This document shows, piece after piece, positions 1 through 11,448 of a stretch of DNA of 64,000 bases; the stretch's first letter is position 1, and every line of letters begins with the position of its first letter. A model generated the notes under the pieces. It worked only from the letters and a program-made list of their open reading frames with translations. It searched no databases and was not told the DNA's origin. The DNA comes from Tragulus kanchil (lineage: Eukaryota; Chordata; Mammalia; Artiodactyla; Tragulidae), in NCBI GenBank assembly GCA_022376925.1, contig JAIOJX010000005.1:9762501-9826500 (forward strand). Reading direction: 5' to 3'. The position numbers and the translations under genes are program-made.

Positions 1-149
1 TCACGTTAAGAGAATTCCTTATGTCAACACTCTGGCATCAAAATTCAAATGAGGTAACATTGAGAATAAATTCATTTAAATTTCAGTATACGTTCCGTGA
101 AGACACATACTGTGATTTTATTTATATGAGGTACCTAGAATAATCAAAT

Positions 150-430
150 TCATAGAGTCAGAAAAAAATACACTGGTAGATGCCAAGGGATGGGGTGGGG
201 GCGACTGGGAACTTACTGTTTAATGGGGATAGAGTCCCAGTTTAGGAAAAAAATGCCAAGGGATGGGGTGGGGGCTACTGGGAACTTACTGTTTAATGGG
301 GATAGAGTCTCAGTTTAGGAAAGTGAAAAATTAGAGAGATAGATAAGGATGTACTTAGTGCCACTAAACGGTGCAGTTAAATATGGTTCAAGTAGTCTGT
401 TTTATATTATGTGACTTTGTTATAATTCCT
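150..430 (+). mobile_element. LINE-1 3' end fragment (first D1 copy)
   Basis: The stretch reads like a mammalian L1 3' UTR: a G-rich block, then a tail resembling ttactgtttaatggggatag and a segment ending in a ccactaaac-type motif. The family is inferred from memory of L1 3' ends, so subfamily and exact borders are uncertain. It contains the 73-bp tandem repeat listed separately. Confidence 0.6.
181..322. repeat. 73-bp tandem duplication inside the L1 3' end
   Basis: The 73-bp unit starting tgccaagggatggggt at 181 is repeated at 254, with one g/t and one c/t difference. The pair recurs at 1268 and 1341 because of D1. The slight divergence shows it is older than the D1 copy. Confidence 0.9.
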
Positions 431-432
431 TA

Positions 433-533
433 TTTACGTGTTTATTTTGGTGGGGCTGAGTGTCAGTTGCTGCACGGGCTTCTCTCACGTTGCAGCAAGC
501 AGGGTTACCCTCTAGTTGTGGGCGGGGATCTCA
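433..533 (-). mobile_element. CHR-type SINE, truncated by the D1 join
   Basis: Left part of the SINE that is complete at 1504-1833. It stops at the D1 breakpoint and is followed by unrelated sequence. Confidence 0.7.
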
Positions 534-1236
534 TTCTTCATGTCTGTCAGGAGCTCTTCTCCTCACACCCGGAGCTCTGCTCTTCTCTGCGAGGAATGGT
601 GTAATCACTATACCGCTCGTCCATCTGGTCTATTTCACCACCTCGCCCATAAATTCTTCAGATCTTGTGTCCAATCCATAGTTCCCAGTGGCCCTTGCCA
701 GTGTTCGTTAATTATTTCAAGGGGATTGGGGAAGGAGAACAGATGACAGATACAGCCCTTTTACCACTTAACCTGGAGAATCAGGATAATTTACTTGATC
801 AGGAAACAAAATGAATTCTTGCTCACGGTCAAATGGGCAAGTTCAGGTTCCACTGTGGATGTTAATAATCATAGAAGCCCAGCTGTGATATTGACTCATC
901 ATATGGTTAATATTTTTATGAATAGACTGTTCTTATGGTTGTTAAAAACACAGAGTTCTTAGAAAGGGTAATCTTGAAAGAAATTGCCTCTGGCTGCCAA
1001 GTGTGAGAGTGTGGGAATGTGTAGACACTAGAGATGAGTATTGTGAAATGGGACCCTTCAGGGAGACACAGATGAAACCTTGGGAACTTCACGTTAAGAG
1101 AATTCCTTATGTCAACACTCTGGCATCAAAATTCAAATGAGGTAACATTGAGAATAAATTCATTTAAATTTCAGTATCGTTCCGTGAAGACACATACTGT
1201 GATTTTATTTATATGAGGTACCTAGAATAATCAAAT
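534..1236. other. No recognisable feature
   Basis: AT-rich unique sequence. I see no repeat family, RNA gene or convincing exon. The last part (1089-1236) is D1 duplicate sequence. Confidence 0.5.
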
Positions 1237-1503
1237 TCATAGAGTCAGAAAAAAATACACTGGTAGATGCCAAGGGATGGGGTGGGGGCGACTGGGAACT
1301 TACTGTTTAATGGGGATAGAGTCCCAGTTTAGGAAAAAAATGCCAAGGGATGGGGTGGGGGCTACTGGGAACTTACTGTTTAATGGGGATAGAGTCTCAG
1401 TTTAGGAAAGTGAAAAATTAGAGAGATAGATAAGGATGTACTTAGTGCCACTAAACGGTGCAGTTAAATATGGTTCAAGTAGTCTGTTTTATATTATGTG
1501 ACT
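1237..1503 (+). mobile_element. LINE-1 3' end fragment (second D1 copy), interrupted by a SINE
   Basis: Same L1 3' end as at 150-430, again with the 73-bp tandem unit (1268 and 1341). The L1 tail resumes at about 1834-1880 after the SINE insertion, with poly-A-rich sequence near 1865-1880. Confidence 0.6.
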
Positions 1504-1833
1504 TTGTTATAATTCCTTATTTACGTGTTTATTTTGGTGGGGCTGAGTGTCAGTTGCTGCACGGGCTTCTCTCACGTTGCAGCAAGCAGGGTTACCCTCT
1601 AGTTGTGGGCGGGGATCTCACCGCGGCGGCTTCTCCTGTTGCAGAGCGCATGCTCAAGAGCATGTGGCTCCAGGAGGCGCAGCTCCCGGGCTCTAGAGCA
1701 CAGGTTCAGGAGTTGTGGTACAGGGGTTTAGTTGCTCTTCAGCACGTGCCATCGTCCCAGATCGGGGCTGGAACTCAGGTCTCCAGCACTGGCAGGCGGA
1801 CTCTTTACCACTGAGCCCCCAGGGAATCCCTGC
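1504..1833 (-). mobile_element. CHR-type tRNA-Glu-derived SINE, long form
   Basis: Reading the minus strand, the element starts with the ruminant SINE head (gggaatccc, then tggt...ctcag) and a B-box-like segment. It is flanked by a short target-site duplication, tatgtgac, at 1495-1502 and 1834-1841. That places it inside the L1 3' end. The family call rests on recognition of the cetartiodactyl tRNA-Glu SINE architecture. Confidence 0.75.
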
Positions 1834-1879
1834 TATGTGACCTGTACCTCAATAGAATACATTTTAAACAAACAAAAAA

Positions 1880-2641
1880 ACCTTCAGCTTTCCCAACACC
1901 AAAGGCTAAGAAGAAGCAAAATCAGTATGTGAGATGAGGTGGTCTGACTCCATACCTATAGTATATTAGGTGCTGTTAAAGACTAGTGTTGTTAACCTAG
2001 TGAAAAATCAAAGGTTTCATTCCATATTTACACATGTCAAAATGCATACATCCTTTTCATGGGTGCATAGCATACCACTGGACGTTATAGACAATTTCTT
2101 CACAGAGATGGAATTTAGTTTGGTTTTCTCCCCTTATCATTTTTTTTACTTCTGAATGCCCTGAAGAAGACCCTTGCAATATAGGTCTATTAAATTTTCT
2201 GATTGCTTATTAAAGATAAATTTCTAACAATAGAGTCTGGGAGTTCCATTTCTGATATGCATCACTGAAGTACACTTCCTAAAGATTAAACCAGTCTATG
2301 CCCCTGCAAACAGTTCATGAGAATAATGTTCTCTACACCTGCTCCACTTCAGAAAAATGATTCCTAAAACATCACATTTCAAGACACTTTGAAAGAAAAA
2401 AAAAATCTCTTTCCTTAGTTAGTCATCATTGTAATTTGCAGAAAGCCTAACTTCTTAAAATACTATGATATTTTGTGTATGGGCTGATGCTTTCGTCCTC
2501 TCCCGGGGTCCAGCTGTCCAGTCGTGGCCAGTAGGCGGTGCTCACATACACAGATTAGAAAGGTCTCTGTGGTCACATGCATACTAATGCGCTGGGCACC
2601 ATTCACAGGCTGCTCACCATGCTTACTAAAGTGGCCCCCAG
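1880..2641. other. No recognisable feature (duplicated at 3036-3763)
   Basis: AT-rich sequence without an identifiable repeat or exon. Short open frames here have no recognisable product. The D2 filler is at its right end. Confidence 0.5.
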
Positions 2642-2659
2642 GTTTTATATTATGTGACT

Positions 2660-2988
2660 TTGTTATAATTCCTTATTTACGTGTTTATTTTGGTGGGGCT
2701 GAGTGTCAGTTGCTGCACGGGCTTCTCTCACGTTGCAGCAAGCAGGGTTACCCTCTAGTTGTGGGCGGGGATCTCACCGCGCGGCTTCTCCTGTTGCAGA
2801 GCGCATGCTCAAGAGCATGTGGCTCCAGGAGGCGCAGCTCCCGGGCTCTAGAGCACAGGTTCAGGAGTTGTGGTACAGGGGTTTAGTTGCTCTTCAGCAC
2901 GTGCCATCGTCCCAGATCGGGGCTGGAACTCAGGTCTCCAGCACTGGCAGGCGGACTCTTTACCACTGAGCCCCCAGGGAATCCCTGC
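2660..2988 (-). mobile_element. CHR-type SINE (second D2 copy)
   Basis: Duplicate of the element at 1504-1833, with the same flanking sequence. It counts as the same insertion if D2 is an artefact. Confidence 0.72.
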
Positions 2989-3763
2989 TATGTGACCTGT
3001 ACCTCAATAGAATACATTTTAAACAAACAAAAAAACCTTCAGCTTTCCCAACACCAAAGGCTAAGAAGAAGCAAAATCAGTATGTGAGATGAGGTGGTCT
3101 GACTCCATACCTATAGTATATTAGGTGCTGTTAAAGACTAGTGTTGTTAACCTAGTGAAAAATCAAAGGTTTCATTCCATATTTACACATGTCAAAATGC
3201 ATACATCCTTTTCATGGGTGCATAGCATACCACTGGACGTTATAGACAATTTCTTCACAGAGATGGAATTTAGTTTGGTTTTCTCCCCTTATCATTTTTT
3301 TTACTTCTGAATGCCCTGAAGAAGACCCTTGCAATATAGGTCTATTAAATTTTCTGATTGCTTATTAAAGATAAATTTCTAACAATAGAGTCTGGGAGTT
3401 CCATTTCTGATATGCATCACTGAAGTACACTTCCTAAAGATTAAACCAGTCTATGCCCCTGCAAACAGTTCATGAGAATAATGTTCTCTACACCTGCTCC
3501 ACTTCAGAAAAATGATTCCTAAAACATCACATTTCAAGACACTTTGAAAGAAAAAAAAAATCTCTTTCCTTAGTTAGTCATCATTGTAATTTGCAGAAAG
3601 CCTAACTTCTTAAAATACTATGATATTTTGTGTATGGGCTGATGCTTTCGTCCTCTCCCGGGGTCCAGCTGTCCAGTCGTGGCCAGTAGGCGGTGCTCAC
3701 ATACACAGATTAGAAAGGTCTCTGTGGTCACATGCATACTAATGCGCTGGGCACCATTCACAG

Positions 3764-4566
3764 CCTGGTCAGTGCTTGAGCAACACCTCATGGGCTGCTT
3801 ACTCAAACTTAGGTCATGGTTTGCTCAATACTTTCTGAAATTCAGGTTCATTGTTATTCTTCTTATATTAGCTTCTTGGAAGGAGTAATATTAGCAATGT
3901 CCCAATATCACTCTGACAACAAGCTCCATCGGTACTGGCAACCATTTGATCCTAAACAGATACTCTCTAACCTTCATCTCCCACTTCCTTATCTGTATGT
4001 CTTGTCTGTAAGGAGTGGTGCATACCAAAAGACTATTTAACATCTTTTCTTTCCCATATTTCTTTTTTAAAAATCATCCCTCATATCTTATTCAAAAGGT
4101 GGCTGAAATATTTGTCACTGCAAGCCTGAGGCAAGTGATACCTTCCTCTTCCTACCTGTACTTAATAAAAGAACATTTCTGACTCCCCTATAGTTTGGTT
4201 GCTAATGTTTGAAAAGGGAATCCACGTGGAAAGACTGAGAAATGGGACTATACCAAATTTGAAAGTTTGAACATCCAAAATATCAGAAAAAAAAATTTTC
4301 CCTGGTTATCAGAATTTATTTTCCCTTGGGAATAAACAGGAACAAACATGACAGTGGTTTCACAGTCCAAAATATAAGAAAAAAATTTTGAGAAAAATAT
4401 TTACACCAATGCGAGTTACAAAAAATGATGTTAAGTGAGAAAGCGCTGGTATGTGTCTATGAAAAATATTAAAATCCTAACAGAGAAAAGGACACAAAGC
4501 TTGAGCAGAATTTACAGAAGCGCAACCTATAATGGAAAAGAATCTAAAAAGAATATCACATATACC
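3764..4566. other. No recognisable feature (duplicated at about 4867-5671)
   Basis: Unique apart from D3. It includes an A-rich stretch near 4280-4400, where two short, similar motifs (ccaaaatatcag and ccaaaatataag) are followed by A-runs. Confidence 0.45.
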
Positions 4567-4645
4567 TATGTGATGACCCCTTGATAAGTCATACAGTTTC
4601 TCTGGATCTCACTCTCTTCCTCTGAAACTTTAGACCATTACTCAT
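4567..4645 (+). mobile_element. Possible MIR core
   Basis: The order of short motifs (tgtgatgacc, aagtcatacagtttctctgg, ctctgaaac) resembles the MIR core read forward. It is strongly diverged. The D3 duplicate is at about 5672-5750. Confidence 0.35.
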
Positions 4646-6051
4646 TCTGTACACCTACTTCCATCTTCCATCTCTAAGCACAACTAGGATCCTAGATGAG
4701 ATTCTAGTATTACAAGATTCTGTGCTCTGGTGTCTGGGGGATGGATCTAATAGGATAGTTCTCTTTAAGAAGACAGGGCGATGTGCCAGTAGGCGGGTGC
4801 TCACATACACAGATTAGAAAGGTCTCTGTGGTCACATGCATACTAATGCGCTGGGCACCATTCACAGCCTGGTCAGTGCTTGAGCAACACCTCATGGGCT
4901 GCTTACTCAAACTTAGGTCATGGTTTGCTCAATACTTTCTGAAATTCAGGTTCATTGTTATTCTTCTTATATTAGCTTCTTGGAAGGAGTAATATTAGCA
5001 ATGTCCCAATATCACTCTGACAACAAGCTCCATCGGTACTGGCAACCATTTGATCCTAAACAGATACTCTCTAACCTTCATCTCCCACTTCCTTATCTGT
5101 ATGTCTTGTCTGTAAGGAGTGGTGCATACCAAAAGACTATTTAACATCTTTTCTTTCCCATATTTCTTTTTTAAAAATCATCCCTCATATCTTATTCAAA
5201 AGGTGGCTGAAATATTTGTCACTGCAAGCCTGAGGCAAGTGATACCTTCCTCTTCCTACCTGTACTTAATAAAAGAACATTTCTGACTCCCCTATAGTTT
5301 GGTTGCTAATGTTTGAAAAAGGGAATCCACGTGGAAAGACTGAGAAATGGGACTATACCAAATTTGAAAGTTTGAACATCCAAAATATCAGAAAAAAAAA
5401 TTTTCCCTGGTTATCAGAATTTATTTTCCCTTGGGAATAAACAGGAACAAACATGACAGTGGTTTCACAGTCCAAAATATAAGAAAAAAATTTTGAGAAA
5501 AATATTTACACCAATGCGAGTTACAAAAAATGATGTTAAGTGAGAAAGCGCTGGTATGTGTCTATGAAAAATATTAAAATCCTAACAGAGAAAAGGACAC
5601 AAAGCTTGAGCAGAATTTACAGAAGCGCAACCTATAATGGAAAAGAATCTAAAAAGAATATCACATATACCTATGTGATGACCCCTTGATAAGTCATACA
5701 GTTTCTCTGGATCTCACTCTCTTCCTCTGAAACTTTAGACCATTACTCATTCTGTACACCTACTTCCATCTTCCATCTCTAAGCACAACTAGGATCCTAG
5801 ATGAGATTCTAGTATTACAAGATTCTGTGCTCTGGTGTCTGGGGGATGGATCTAATAGGATAGTTCTCTTTAAGAAGACATGAGTAAACAGGAGTACATA
5901 TAAAGTACCATTGCCAGAACAGCGCAGGCTGGAAATCAGAGCTCATGAGGAATGATAGAACAAGTTTGTAATAATTAACCTGGAAAATAGAAGACCAAAT
6001 GGATACGTGATAACAAACTTTAAAATTTTGACCATCTGTCATGTTGGGAAG

Positions 6052-6260
6052 GGGCTTCCCTGGTGGCTCAGCACTAAAGAATCTGCCCGCAATGCAGGAG
6101 ACATGGATTCGATTCCTGGGTCAGGAAGATCTCCTAGAGGATAACAGAGCAACCCACTCTAGGATTTGTGCCTGAGAAATTCCATGGCCAGAGGAGCCTG
6201 GTGGGCTACAGTCCATGGGGTGGCAGAGTTGGACATGACTTAGCGACTGAACATTAACAA
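6052..6260 (+). mobile_element. Bov-tA SINE
   Basis: It has the typical order of a Bov-tA element: head ggcttccctggtggctcag, B-box region gattcgattcctgggtcagg, then the Bov-A body ending ggacatgacttagcgactga. Flanks catgttgggaag (about 6040) and catgttgaaag (about 6261) look like a partly decayed target-site duplication. Confidence 0.9.
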
Positions 6261-6470
6261 CATGTTGAAAGAGTGAACAGATCAGTTGCTCCAGAGGGTA
6301 ATATTAGGATCAAGCAAGAAATATGACTGGAAGGAGAAATAAATCGCTACCCTTTTGTTCCTGTTTAGGAAACCATCTGCTTTTAGCTGAAGTGAGCTCC
6401 CTGTCACTGGAGGTATTCAACCCAAAGTCAGCTCATCATCTAATAGCAATGTTATATAAGGGATTCTTAG

Positions 6471-6680
6471 GGAATCCTGGGTGGTGCTGGTGGTAAATAA
6501 CCCACCTGCCAATGCAAGAGATGCAAGAGACAAGCGGCTCAATCTCTGGATCAGGAAGATCCCCTGGAGAAGGAAATAGCAACCCACTCCAGTGTTCATG
6601 TTTGGAGAATCCCATGGACAGAGAGGCCTGGCCGGTCACAAAGAGTCAGACACAATTGACGCGACTGGCACGTACACATA
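6471..6680 (+). mobile_element. Bov-tA SINE, diverged
   Basis: Head-like sequence with acccacctgccaatgcaaga, then ggatcaggaagatcccctgg and a Bov-A body ending aaagagtcagacacaattga. It is more diverged than the element at 6052. The open frames on both strands here are SINE sequence, not genes. Confidence 0.85.
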
Positions 6681-7159
6681 AAGGATGTTTACAGTGAGTG
6701 ATGAATTGTTCTAGAGGGACTGCAAAATCCCCTTTCCCGCTCTGCAGGGCTGGGATTCTATAGAACCCTTGCAAGAGCTCAGTAGATACTTGAAAACTTA
6801 CATAATAGAAAAATTCACAGCTTCTAAAGCCAAAATAGCCCATGAATAGCCATCTTTATCACAAATTTAAATACCAAAATTAAAAAAGAAGCTTCACTTT
6901 TTTGTTTTCTCTGTAAATGAAAAGACAGCCTCCCAGACTCTGAAGTACTGACTGCCTTCCCCATCCTCCCCTGGTTCAACAAAATAAAAATAAAAAGATA
7001 TAACAGCTTGGAAGAGAAGCGGTGTATCTTTCTGTTCTGAAAATTGAGTTTAACTAGGTCTCCCTACGGCTGGAGGGGAAATAGGCCATGAATAAAGAAA
7101 TTAGACTATAAACAGGAACTTTAGAATACAAAGAGCCATAGCATCACCATATGCATTGC

Positions 7160-7411
7160 TTCGTAAGAGCTGGTCCTAAAGAAGTCTGAGCGCCAAAAAA
7201 CTGATGCTTTCAAATTGTGGTTCTGAAGACTCTTAAGAGTCCCTTGGACTGCAAGGATGTCAAACCAGTCAATCCCAAGAGAAATCAACCCTGAATAATT
7301 CATTGGGAAGACTGACAAGGAAGCTCCATTCTTTTGGCCACCTTGTGCCAAGAGCCGACTCCTTGGAAAAGCCCCTGATGCTGGGCAAGATTGAGGACAG
7401 GAGGAGAGGGG
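7160..7411 (+). mobile_element. BovB LINE 3' segment, truncated by the D4 join
   Basis: Matches the end of the BovB reverse-transcriptase gene in sense orientation (ctgatgctttcaaattgtgg, agtcccttggactgcaagga). It breaks at the D4 junction, whereas the second copy continues to the BovB 3' end. Confidence 0.85.
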
Positions 7412-7630
7412 TGTTAACAACATGTTGAAAGAGTGAACAGATCAGTTGCTCCAGAGGGTAATATTAGGATCAAGCAAGAAATATGACTGGAAGGAGAAAT
7501 AAATCGCTACCCTTTTGTTCCTGTTTAGGAAACCATCTGCTTTTAGCTGAAGTGAGCTCCCTGTCACTGGAGGTATTCAACCCAAAGTCAGCTCATCATC
7601 TAATAGCAATGTTATATAAGGGATTCTTAG

Positions 7631-7840
7631 GGAATCCTGGGTGGTGCTGGTGGTAAATAACCCACCTGCCAATGCAAGAGATGCAAGAGACAAGCGGCTC
7701 AATCTCTGGATCAGGAAGATCCCCTGGAGAAGGAAATAGCAACCCACTCCAGTGTTCATGTTTGGAGAATCCCATGGACAGAGAGGCCTGGCCGGTCACA
7801 AAGAGTCAGACACAATTGACGCGACTGGCACGTACACATA
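7631..7840 (+). mobile_element. Bov-tA SINE (second D4 copy)
   Basis: Duplicate of the element at 6471-6680. Confidence 0.83.
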
Positions 7841-8319
7841 AAGGATTTTTACAGTGAGTGATGAATTTTTCTAGAGGGACTGCAAAAATCCCTTCCAGCT
7901 CTGCAGGGCTGGGATTCTATAGAACCCTTGCAAGAGCTCAGTAGATACTTGAAAACTTACATAATAGAAAAATTCACAGCTTCTAAAGCCAAAATAGCCC
8001 ATGAATAGCCATCTTTATCACAAATTTAAATACCAAAATTAAAAAAGAAGCTTCACTTTTTTGTTTTCTCTGTAAATGAAAAGACAGCCTCCCAGACTCT
8101 GAAGTACTGACTGCCTTCCCCATCCTCCCCTGGTTCAACAAAATAAAAATAAAAAGATATAACAGCTTGGAAGAGAAGCGGTGTATCTTTCTGTTCTGAA
8201 AATTGAGTTTAACTAGGTCTCCCTACGGCTGGAGGGGAAATAGGCCATGAATAAAGAAATTAGACTATAAACAGGAACTTTAGAATACAAAGAGCCATAG
8301 CATCACCATATGCATTGCT

Positions 8320-8735
8320 TCGTAAGAGCTGGTCCTAAAGAAGTCTGAGCGCCAAAAAACTGATGCTTTCAAATTGTGGTTCTGAAGACTCTTAAGAGTC
8401 CCTTGGACTGCAAGGATGTCAAACCAGTCAATCCCAAGAGAAATCAACCCTGAATAATTCATTGGGAAGACTGACAAGGAAGCTCCATTCTTTTGGCCAC
8501 CTTGTGCCAAGAGCCGACTCCTTGGAAAAGCCCCTGATGCTGGGCAAGATTGAGGACAGGAGGAGAGGGGGGTGACAGAGGATGAGATGGCTGGATGGCG
8601 TCACTGACTCCATGGACATGAATTTGATCAGACTCCAGGGCACAGAGGAGGACAGAGGAGCCTGGTGTGCTGCAGTCCATGGGGTCACAAAGAGTCGGAC
8701 ATGACTTAGTGACGGAACCACAGCAAAGCCTGTAC
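8320..8735 (+). mobile_element. BovB LINE 3' end
   Basis: Sense-strand BovB tail covering the end of ORF2 and the 3' terminus, with the characteristic order gatgctgggcaagattgagg, atgagatggctggatggcgt, and a Bov-A-like end cacaaagagtcggacatgac. Frameshifts and stops make it non-coding. It ends near 8735. Confidence 0.9.
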
Positions 8736-9205
8736 ATATTCATTAGCATCAAATGTATCATCCATTGCACACAGTACTAGAAAGCAGCAAAACGTTTAAA
8801 CGTGCCTGTAGCTGTGACAAGCACACACATGCACGCTTTGTGCACTCTGTGTGAGGGATGTGTTATTTTACTTCTGGTCTCTACTCTGTTCACATGACCA
8901 TTACACTTGGGTGGCCTAAGAACCATTGTTCAGTGAGAAGCAATTCTACTTGGCACTGTACATTCAAAAACTGCTCCAGCAATGCATGCGAGGGTGGTAA
9001 GATTCGTGCAACGAGACCACAGATGGATGGACGGGAGTGCATCTTCTCTTCCTCCTTCAACTTACTGTCTGATAGAGGTGTTAATGAACACTGAAATGAC
9101 CATATGCTTGCTACAGCCAGAAGAAACACAGAAAAAGAACCAATGTAGTCTGCTCCTGAAAATTCAAGTGTTTGCTAGGTCCCGAAGACAACCCAACAGA
9201 AAATA
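8736..9205. other. No recognisable feature
   Basis: Single-copy sequence, with a CA-rich patch near 8820-8835. Open frames of about 75 codons on both strands have no recognisable product. Confidence 0.45.
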
Positions 9206-9310
9206 AATAATAGATGGCTGTTGATCTGTTGTCCCATCTTATCTGACTCTTTGCAGCTCCATGGACAGCGGCACCCCGGGCTTCCCTGTCCTTCACCATC
9301 TCCTGGATTT
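9206..9310 (-). mobile_element. BovB/Bov-A 3' end fragment
   Basis: Minus-strand Bov tail: ctgactctttgcagctccat followed by cttccctgtccttcaccatc. The D5 left boundary (9242) lies inside it. Confidence 0.75.
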
Positions 9311-9711
9311 TGAGTCGATACCAATCATTGAATCAATATCAATCATTAAATCAAAACCAGAAAATAACGTGAGTATATAGAAAGTGGGTCGACCTCATCC
9401 ACAGTGAGAAATAAAAATGAAAACAATGAGGTGTAAATTTCATCCTCTAAATTGGAAAATTATTCCAAGACTGAAAATATTCCATGTCAGCAATAGTGTG
9501 GGGAAACAGGCACTCATAAACTGCTGGTTGGTAGATAACGTTGATTCAGCCTTGTATAGGATAGTTTTGTCTGCATGTAATAGAAAAACCCAGTAACAGT
9601 GGAATCGAGAAAAGGGGTTTATGCTTAAAACATAAAAACTGAGAAGATGGAAGCTGTTGTCTTTACTGCTACTACAATCCAGAGGGTAATATAAAAACAT
9701 TTATAAAAATT

Positions 9712-10025
9712 AGAGGACTTCCTTGGTGGCACAGTGCAGGGGACACAGGTTCGATCCCTGATCCGGGAAAACTCCACATGCTGAATGGCAGTTAAGCCCG
9801 TGTACAACTATTAAGCCTGTACTCTACAGCTTGGAAGCCACAGCTCCTGACCCCACATGCCCCAGCTCCAGAAGCCCATGTGCCCCAGAGCCTGTGCTCC
9901 ACAGGAAGCAAAGCCACTGCAAAGAAAAGCCTGCACACCACAAGGAAGGGTGCCTCCTGTTTGCCACAACTAGAGAAAGCCCGAGTGAGGCAACAAAGAC
10001 CCAGAACAGACAAAAGAAATAGATA
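9712..10025 (+). mobile_element. CHR-type SINE, long form
   Basis: Head gacttccttggtggcacagt and B-box-like ggttcgatccctgatccggg, then the long body with cacatgccccagctccagaa and an A-rich end. It accounts for the overlapping open frames on both strands. Confidence 0.8.
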
Positions 10026-10197
10026 CATTTTTTCAAAACATCAGAGGAAAAGTCCTACTGAAGAATATAATGTTCTGCTTACATTTTTGCTCAAGAATTA
10101 AACTAAGAGACAGGCGTATTTTTCATGACTAGTTTTTCATAAAATAAATCTATATGGCTGAGCTGACATAAAAATAATTGATATTTATGAATCAATA

Positions 10198-10258
10198 TGT
10201 CAATATTAAGTAACTTACCCAAGTTCCTATAGAAAGTTAAGTGGTAGATCCCAGATTG
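10198..10258 (-). mobile_element. MIR fragment
   Basis: taagtaacttacccaagttc followed by a gtggtagatcccagatt segment matches the reverse-complement MIR core. The duplicate is at 11281-11341. Confidence 0.6.
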
Positions 10259-10392
10259 GTGGTGCTTAATCACTAAGTCATGTTCAACTCTTGCAACCCC
10301 ATAAACTGTATCCTGCCAGGCTCTTCTGACTCTTTGCAGCTCCATGGACAGCAGCACACCAGGCTTCCCTGTCCTTCACCATCTCCTGGATT
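10259..10392 (-). mobile_element. Bov-A/BovB tail, chimeric across the D5 join
   Basis: Minus-strand Bov tail (ggtgcttaatcactaagtca, tgcaaccccataaactgtat) that switches at 10325-10328 into the tail seen at 9242. In the second copy (11342-11448) it runs on into gtccatgggatttcccaggc, the expected Bov-A continuation. Confidence 0.7.
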
Positions 10393-10794
10393 TTGAGTCG
10401 ATACCAATCATTGAATCAATATCAATCATTAAATCAAAACCAGAAAATAACGTGAGTATATAGAAAGTGGGTCGACCTCATCCACAGTGAGAAATAAAAA
10501 TGAAAACAATGAGGTGTAAATTTCATCCTCTAAATTGGAAAATTATTCCAAGACTGAAAATATTCCATGTCAGCAATAGTGTGGGGAAACAGGCACTCAT
10601 AAACTGCTGGTTGGTAGATAACGTTGATTCAGCCTTGTATAGGATAGTTTTGTCTGCATGTAATAGAAAAACCCAGTAACAGTGGAATCGAGAAAAGGGG
10701 TTTATGCTTAAAACATAAAAACTGAGAAGATGGAAGCTGTTGTCTTTACTGCTACTACAATCCAGAGGGTAATATAAAAACATTTATAAAAATT

Positions 10795-11108
10795 AGAGGA
10801 CTTCCTTGGTGGCACAGTGCAGGGGACACAGGTTCGATCCCTGATCCGGGAAAACTCCACATGCTGAATGGCAGTTAAGCCCGTGTACAACTATTAAGCC
10901 TGTACTCTACAGCTTGGAAGCCACAGCTCCTGACCCCACATGCCCCAGCTCCAGAAGCCCATGTGCCCCAGAGCCTGTGCTCCACAGGAAGCAAAGCCAC
11001 TGCAAAGAAAAGCCTGCACACCACAAGGAAGGGTGCCTCCTGTTTGCCACAACTAGAGAAAGCCCGAGTGAGGCAACAAAGACCCAGAACAGACAAAAGA
11101 AATAGATA
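10795..11108 (+). mobile_element. CHR-type SINE (second D5 copy)
   Basis: Duplicate of 9712-10025. Confidence 0.8.
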
Positions 11109-11341
11109 CATTTTTTCAAAACATCAGAGGAAAAGTCCTACTGAAGAATATAATGTTCTGCTTACATTTTTGCTCAAGAATTAAACTAAGAGACAGGCGT
11201 ATTTTTCATGACTAGTTTTTCATAAAATAAATCTATATGGCTGAGCTGACATAAAAATAATTGATATTTATGAATCAATATGTCAATATTAAGTAACTTA
11301 CCCAAGTTCCTATAGAAAGTTAAGTGGTAGATCCCAGATTG

Positions 11342-11448
11342 GTGGTGCTTAATCACTAAGTCATGTTCAACTCTTGCAACCCCATAAACTGTATCCTGCC
11401 AGGCTCTTCTGTCCATGGGATTTCCCAGGCAAGAGTAATGCAGCGGGT
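11342..11448 (-). mobile_element. Bov-A SINE fragment
   Basis: Minus-strand Bov-A body: tgttcaactcttgcaacccc, then the continuation gtccatgggatttcccaggc, ending near the D6 left boundary. Confidence 0.75.

Larger units (their letters stand above)
1..1620. repeat. Direct duplication D1 (step about 1087 bp)
   Basis: Bases 1-533 recur at 1089-1620 with one single-base indel (near 95) and otherwise the same sequence. The first copy breaks off at 533, inside a SINE that continues intact after 1620. The join at 533/534 is therefore the artificial or recombinant one, and the first copy began before the window. Probably an assembly redundancy. Confidence 0.93.
1486..3763. repeat. Direct duplication D2 (step 1155-1156 bp)
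   Basis: 1486-2608 recurs at 2642-3763, differing by one base in a CG-rich run (about 1621-1628 versus 2777-2783). The copies are separated by a 33-bp filler (2609-2641) not found elsewhere in the window. The block 1486-1620 is also in D1, so it occurs three times. Confidence 0.95.
3682..5880. repeat. Direct duplication D3 (step 1103-1105 bp)
   Basis: 3682-4775 recurs at 4785-5880. A 9-bp filler (4776-4784) separates the copies. The second copy has an extra G in its first 15 bases and an extra A near 5320. The first 80 bp also occur at 2527-2608, so three copies exist. Confidence 0.95.
6254..8570. repeat. Direct duplication D4 (step 1159-1160 bp)
   Basis: 6254-7411 recurs at 7414-8570. Small differences cluster near 6705-6740 versus 7845-7895 (g/t changes and C-run/A-run shifts). 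The join is at 7411/7414, inside a BovB tail that continues only in the second copy. Confidence 0.95.
9242..11411. repeat. Direct duplication D5 (step 1083 bp)
   Basis: 9242-10328 recurs at 10325-11411. The copies share 4 bp (tctg) at the join, which falls between two Bov-tail sequences. A few base changes occur near the start (9270-9285 versus 10352-10370), possibly because the join lies between two related SINE tails. Confidence 0.95.
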
